NCBI GenBank assembly: GCA_934630905.1
Contig: CAKTXN010000070.1
Span: 1 to 8,763, forward strand
Direction of reading: 5' to 3'
Length of the DNA: 8,763 nt
Source of the DNA: an uncultured Eggerthellaceae bacterium
Lineage (GTDB): Bacteria; Actinomycetota; Coriobacteriia; Coriobacteriales; Eggerthellaceae
Part shown: in pieces, positions 6,524-8,763 of the stretch
How positions within the stretch are numbered: position 1 is the stretch's first letter
Layout of the letters: each line of letters begins with the position of its first letter
Made by a program: the position numbers and the translations under genes
Notes under the pieces: model-generated
Databases searched by the model: none
Seen by the model: the letters and a program-made list of their open reading frames with translations, nothing else
What the model was told of the DNA's origin: nothing

Positions 6524-6579
6524 ACCTACTTCCAACCTATCACAACTTCGAATTACACCCTGGTTTTTCAACAACATGC
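6524..6579 (-). repeat. Right inverted-repeat arm (uninterrupted)
   Basis: This 56-bp arm is the intact counterpart of the split left arm. Read on the minus strand it has the blocks 16 bp (6564-6579), unmatched 9 bp (6555-6563), 12 bp AATTCGAAGTTG (6543-6554), unmatched 4 bp (6539-6542) and 15 bp (6524-6538). It shows what the left arm looked like before the nested insertion. Confidence 0.85.
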
Positions 6580-6806
6580 TTTTGAAACTATGGAGTGGAG
6601 CGGTTTTATGGGCGATTGAGGGAATCTTCTATGGTTTGGGGTTATTCTCAGGACGTAGGGGATTAAGGTGTTGGAGCATGTGCCTATTTCGCTGTTGCCT
6701 GGATCGGTCTTTCTGCGCATTTGATGCTCTCGATTCAGCCGTTGCCTTGCAATTTGTGCAAAATTATTTATTTTTCCTCTATTTCTATTCATATTTTTGT
6801 TGAAAA

Positions 6807-6821
6807 GCATTATTTTTATGC
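6807..6821 (+). promoter_or_regulatory. Candidate ARG box (ArgR operator)
   Basis: GCATTATTTTTATGC is a near-palindrome with an AT-rich centre. On the minus strand it reads TGCATAAAAATAATGC, resembling ARG boxes of the TGAAT-AT-rich-ATTCA type bound by ArgR/AhrC hexamers. It lies 116 bp upstream of the argR start and abuts a possible -35 (TTGAAA, 6800-6805), so autorepression is plausible. Confidence 0.45.
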
Positions 6822-6852
6822 AAAACAAATCTGAATAGCGAAAACGACAGAA

Positions 6853-6889
6853 GTTCGCCTGCGAAGTGTCTGGCGAACGAAGGGCGAAC
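6853..6889 (+). other. Inverted and direct GGCGAAC repeats in the argR leader
   Basis: GTTCGCC (6853-6859) is the exact inverse of GGCGAAC at 6872-6878, and a second GGCGAAC follows at 6883-6889. The first pair can form a 7-bp hairpin with a 12-nt loop. Function is unknown; it could be leader RNA structure or a protein-binding site. Confidence 0.4.
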
Positions 6890-6936
6890 GTCGCGCTTTA
6901 AGCACAACCGGCGCCCAGCAAAGAAAGGAACAACAC

Positions 6937-7362
6937 GTGAACAAACGACAGCAGCGCCAAGAGGCCATTCGCGCGCTTGTTGCCCAACATCGAGTGTTTA
7001 CGCAGCAAGAAATGACACAGCTGCTCAACCAGGCGGGTTACGACTGCACGCAAGCAACGGTTTCGCGCGATATCGTGGACTTACGCTTGGAGAAAGCGGC
7101 GGGAAAGTTCTATATCTTGCCCGAGGAAGTGCGCCTGCGTCGCGTTGCGCCCGAGTTGGTCACCGAAGTGCATGCAGCGGGCAACCTTACTGTGGTGAAA
7201 ACGCGCCCCGGCGGTGCGGGCGGCGTTGCGGAAGCGCTAGATAAAGCGCATTTACCAGGGGTTATCGGTTCAGTAGCGGGCGATGACACCATTCTTTTAG
7301 TGGCAGAGACACCCGAACAAGCAGTGGCGCTCAAGGAAATCATCGACGATTTCTGCGCGTAG
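6937..7362 (+). CDS. argR: Arginine repressor ArgR
   Basis: ArgR is an arginine-sensing hexameric repressor/activator of arginine metabolism genes. The 141-residue protein is slightly shorter than the usual 150 or so. The N-terminal winged-helix domain carries RQQRQEAIRALV (4-15), FTQQEMTQLL (21-30) and the recognition segment TQATVSRDI (38-46). The C-terminal domain (about 70-141) has the arginine-binding, hexamer-forming signature GSVAGDDTILLV (111-122), with Asp116 and Asp117 in the place of the conserved acidic pair. The GTG start is set by AGAAAGGA (6922-6929) seven bases upstream. argH follows 145 bp downstream on the same strand, matching the common placement of argR within arginine gene clusters. 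A candidate ARG box upstream suggests autoregulation. Identification is firm. Confidence 0.96.
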   Translation: MNKRQQRQEAIRALVAQHRVFTQQEMTQLLNQAGYDCTQATVSRDIVDLRLEKAAGKFYILPEEVRLRRVAPELVTEVHAAGNLTVVKTRPGGAGGVAEALDKAHLPGVIGSVAGDDTILLVAETPEQAVALKEIIDDFCA

Positions 7363-7394
7363 TTGATTGCGCATGCGGCACGGTCCTCTTTCAA

Positions 7395-7415
7395 GCGAAC
7401 GTTCGTGGATTAAGC
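7395..7415 (+). promoter_or_regulatory. Palindrome in the argR-argH gap, shared motif with the argR leader
   Basis: The 145-bp gap contains the perfect 10-bp palindrome CGAACGTTCG (7396-7405), preceded by G and followed by TTAAGC (7410-7415). The argR leader has GCGAACGT (6884-6891) and TTAAGC (6898-6903) at nearly the same spacing. This may be a shared operator or coincidence. AAAAGCA is also repeated near 7428 and 7436. No clear promoter is seen for argH. Confidence 0.3.
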
Positions 7416-7507
7416 GCAGCAAAATGTAAAAGCACAAAAGCATAGATAAGGCCAACGCCTCGCGCAATACGGATTGCAAGCGAGATATGGTAGGAAAGGA
7501 ATACACT

Positions 7508-8763
7508 ATGGCACTTTGGTCAGGTCGTTTCGAAGAGGGTGTGAGCGAGTTCACTCAGCGTTTTGGCGCATCGCTTCCCGTTGACAAGGCGCTTTACGCG
7601 CAAGATATTGCCGGTTCCAAGGCGCATTCTGCCATGCTTGCCGCGCAGGGCGTTATCAGCCAAGAAGACAAAGAGAAAATACATGCCGGTCTTGATGACA
7701 TCAAGCAACGCATTGACCAGGGAGAATTCGTTTTTGACATCAATAACGAAGACATCCATATGTCCATCGAGAGCGAACTGATCAAGAACATCGGCGACGC
7801 CGGCGCGCGTTTGCACACGGGTCGCAGCCGCAATGACCAGGTGTGCACCGACACGCGTTTGTATGCAAAGCAGCGCGCGCATGATCTGATGGCCGCGAAC
7901 TTAACGTTGCGCGAAGCGCTTCTGGAACAAGCGCAGAAGCATTTCGATGTTATTTTGCCCGGTTACACGCACTTGCAGCACGCGCAACCCGTGCTGTTCT
8001 CGCATCACATGCTGGCATATGTGTGGATGCTCACGCGTGACTTCCATCGCTTGCAAGAGGCCGCTGCGGCTGCCGATGCAAACCCGCTGGGAAGCGCTGC
8101 TCTTGCGGGAACAACGTACCCGCTTGACCGCTTTGCCACTGCATCCGACCTGGGCTTTTCGCGCGTGATTCCGAACTCGCTGGATGCCGTGTCCGACCGT
8201 GACTTCTTGCTTGACCTTATGTACGCGTGCAGCGTTTCGTGCATTCACTTGTCGCGTCTGTGCGAGGAAATCATCCTGTGGTCCACGTCCGAGTTCGGTT
8301 TCATCACGCTGTCCGATGCTTTCTCCACCGGTTCGTCCATTATGCCGCAGAAGAAAAACCCCGACTTTGCCGAGCTCATTCGCGGGAAATCGGGTCGCGT
8401 TATTGGCGATTTGGTGGCGCTGCTTGTGACCATGAAGTCGCTTCCGCTGGCGTACAACAAGGACCTGCAGGAAGACAAGGAAGGCGCCATTGATGCCGCA
8501 AAGACGCTGGAAGATTGCTATCGTTGCGCGGCAGGCATGATTTCTACTATGGCCATCCATGAGGATGCGATGATGGCGCAGGCGCAAAAAGGCTATCTTG
8601 CTGCGACCGATGTTGCCGATTACTTGGCGAAAAAAGGTATGCCGTTCCGTAAGGCGCACGAGGTTGTGGGGCATCTGGTGCTTCTGTGCGACAAGCGCGG
8701 ATGCGACCTGTCCGATTTGACGTTGGATGATTTCAAGGCGGAAAGCGACCTTTTCGAGGCCGA
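7508..8763 (+). CDS. argH: Argininosuccinate lyase ArgH (partial, C-terminus off the right edge)
   Basis: ArgH splits argininosuccinate into arginine and fumarate, the last step of arginine synthesis. From the ATG at 7508 the frame stays open to the window end, giving 418 of an expected 460 or so residues. Fumarase/aspartase superfamily signatures are present in order: LWSGRFEEG near the N-terminus, EDIHMSIE (81-88), HTGRSRNDQV (103-112), PGYTHLQHAQP (151-161) with the conserved His155, NPLGSAALAGTTYPLDR (192-208), DAVSDRDF (226-233), and the flexible signature loop GSSIMPQKKNPD (275-286) with the catalytic serine. An AGGAAAGGA ribosome binding site (7492-7500) stands seven bases before the start. 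It follows argR on the same strand. Identification is firm; only the last 40 or so residues are not seen. Confidence 0.97.
   Translation, partial: MALWSGRFEEGVSEFTQRFGASLPVDKALYAQDIAGSKAHSAMLAAQGVISQEDKEKIHAGLDDIKQRIDQGEFVFDINNEDIHMSIESELIKNIGDAGARLHTGRSRNDQVCTDTRLYAKQRAHDLMAANLTLREALLEQAQKHFDVILPGYTHLQHAQPVLFSHHMLAYVWMLTRDFHRLQEAAAAADANPLGSAALAGTTYPLDRFATASDLGFSRVIPNSLDAVSDRDFLLDLMYACSVSCIHLSRLCEEIILWSTSEFGFITLSDAFSTGSSIMPQKKNPDFAELIRGKSGRVIGDLVALLVTMKSLPLAYNKDLQEDKEGAIDAAKTLEDCYRCAAGMISTMAIHEDAMMAQAQKGYLAATDVADYLAKKGMPFRKAHEVVGHLVLLCDKRGCDLSDLTLDDFKAESDLFEA

Larger units (their letters stand above)
5946..6579. mobile_element. MITE-like palindromic element, interrupted by an IS3-type relic
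   Basis: The ends are long inverted repeats: GCATGTTGTTGAAAAA opens the element at 5946-5961 and its reverse complement closes it at 6564-6579. With the nested IS3-type segment (5980-6383) removed, the left arm continues at 6384-6406, and the two arms are each 56 bp. They match in perfect blocks of 16, 12 and 15 bp, separated by 9-bp and 4-bp blocks with no matches. The remaining core of about 117 bp has no ORF but a long hairpin. The original element would be about 230 bp and non-coding, so it would depend on a transposase elsewhere. CATG flanks both sides (5947-5950, 6575-6578) and may be the target duplication, giving a 5951-6574 element. The family of the partner transposase is not recognised. 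Confidence 0.75.
6580..6936. other. AT-rich intergenic region before argR
   Basis: The stretch from the mobile element to argR holds no gene I can support. Bases about 6760-6835 are strikingly AT-rich compared with the neighbouring genes. A 75-codon open frame (6576-6803) begins in the transposon tip and uses codons such as TTA, AGG and GGA that are rare in the adjacent genes, so I do not call it. The region should hold the argR promoter; TTGAAA at 6800-6805 is a possible -35, but no clear paired -10 is seen. Confidence 0.5.

Noticed and set aside
5894..6803. Possible membrane-protein gene disrupted by the element (frame before 5950 joined to frame after 6578)
   Set aside because: Removing the element at CATG does join two open frames into a hydrophobic stretch. 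However, codon use is unlike the neighbours, there is no clear ribosome binding site and no recognisable family.
7396..7405. Actinobacterial LexA (SOS) box
   Set aside because: CGAAC and GTTCG are present but directly abutting. The known box has four bases between the half-sites.
7901..8674. 257-codon open frame on the minus strand
   Set aside because: It lies wholly inside argH, whose protein matches family signatures across its length. The frame looks like a product of codon bias.
1..8763. CRISPR array, tRNA or rRNA gene
   Set aside because: No regularly spaced direct repeats, no tRNA-type T-loop with acceptor stem and no rRNA sequence were seen.

Overview
The window looks like chromosomal DNA of a moderately GC-rich Gram-positive bacterium, most likely an Eggerthellaceae-type member of the Coriobacteriia. 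The support is indirect: one secD-secF fusion gene beside tgt, a QueH-type epoxyqueuosine reductase, strong AAAGGA-type ribosome binding sites, and a transposon relic resembling coriobacterial IS3 elements. The genus cannot be read from the sequence.

Bases 1-2900 are a divergent queuosine tRNA-modification locus. queH and queA (queA cut by the left edge) run leftward and overlap by 14 bp. tgt runs rightward from the other side of a 267-bp gap. Together they cover the last steps of queuosine synthesis: Tgt puts preQ1 into tRNA, QueA adds the epoxy-cyclopentandiol, and QueH reduces epoxyqueuosine to queuosine. The gap holds two overlapping back-to-back -10 elements and a tgt leader that can form nested long-range stems. 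QueA and QueH both carry apparent lineage-type insertions.

Bases 2900-5880 hold a 308-bp hairpin-rich leader, an 860-residue SecD-SecF fusion protein and a strong intrinsic terminator. No yajC gene lies between tgt and secDF, where it is found in many bacteria.

Bases 5880-6936 have no intact gene. They contain a nested mobile-element structure that is the most unusual part of the window. An outer palindromic, MITE-like element (5946-6579) has 56-bp inverted arms. Its left arm is interrupted by a 404-bp internally deleted IS3-family element with its own 25-bp TG...CA ends. The AT-rich stretch to the right leads to argR and contains a candidate ARG box.

Bases 6937-8763 carry argR (arginine repressor) and argH (argininosuccinate lyase, cut by the right edge). 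They are separated by 145 bp and read in the same direction, so regulator and target gene are adjacent.
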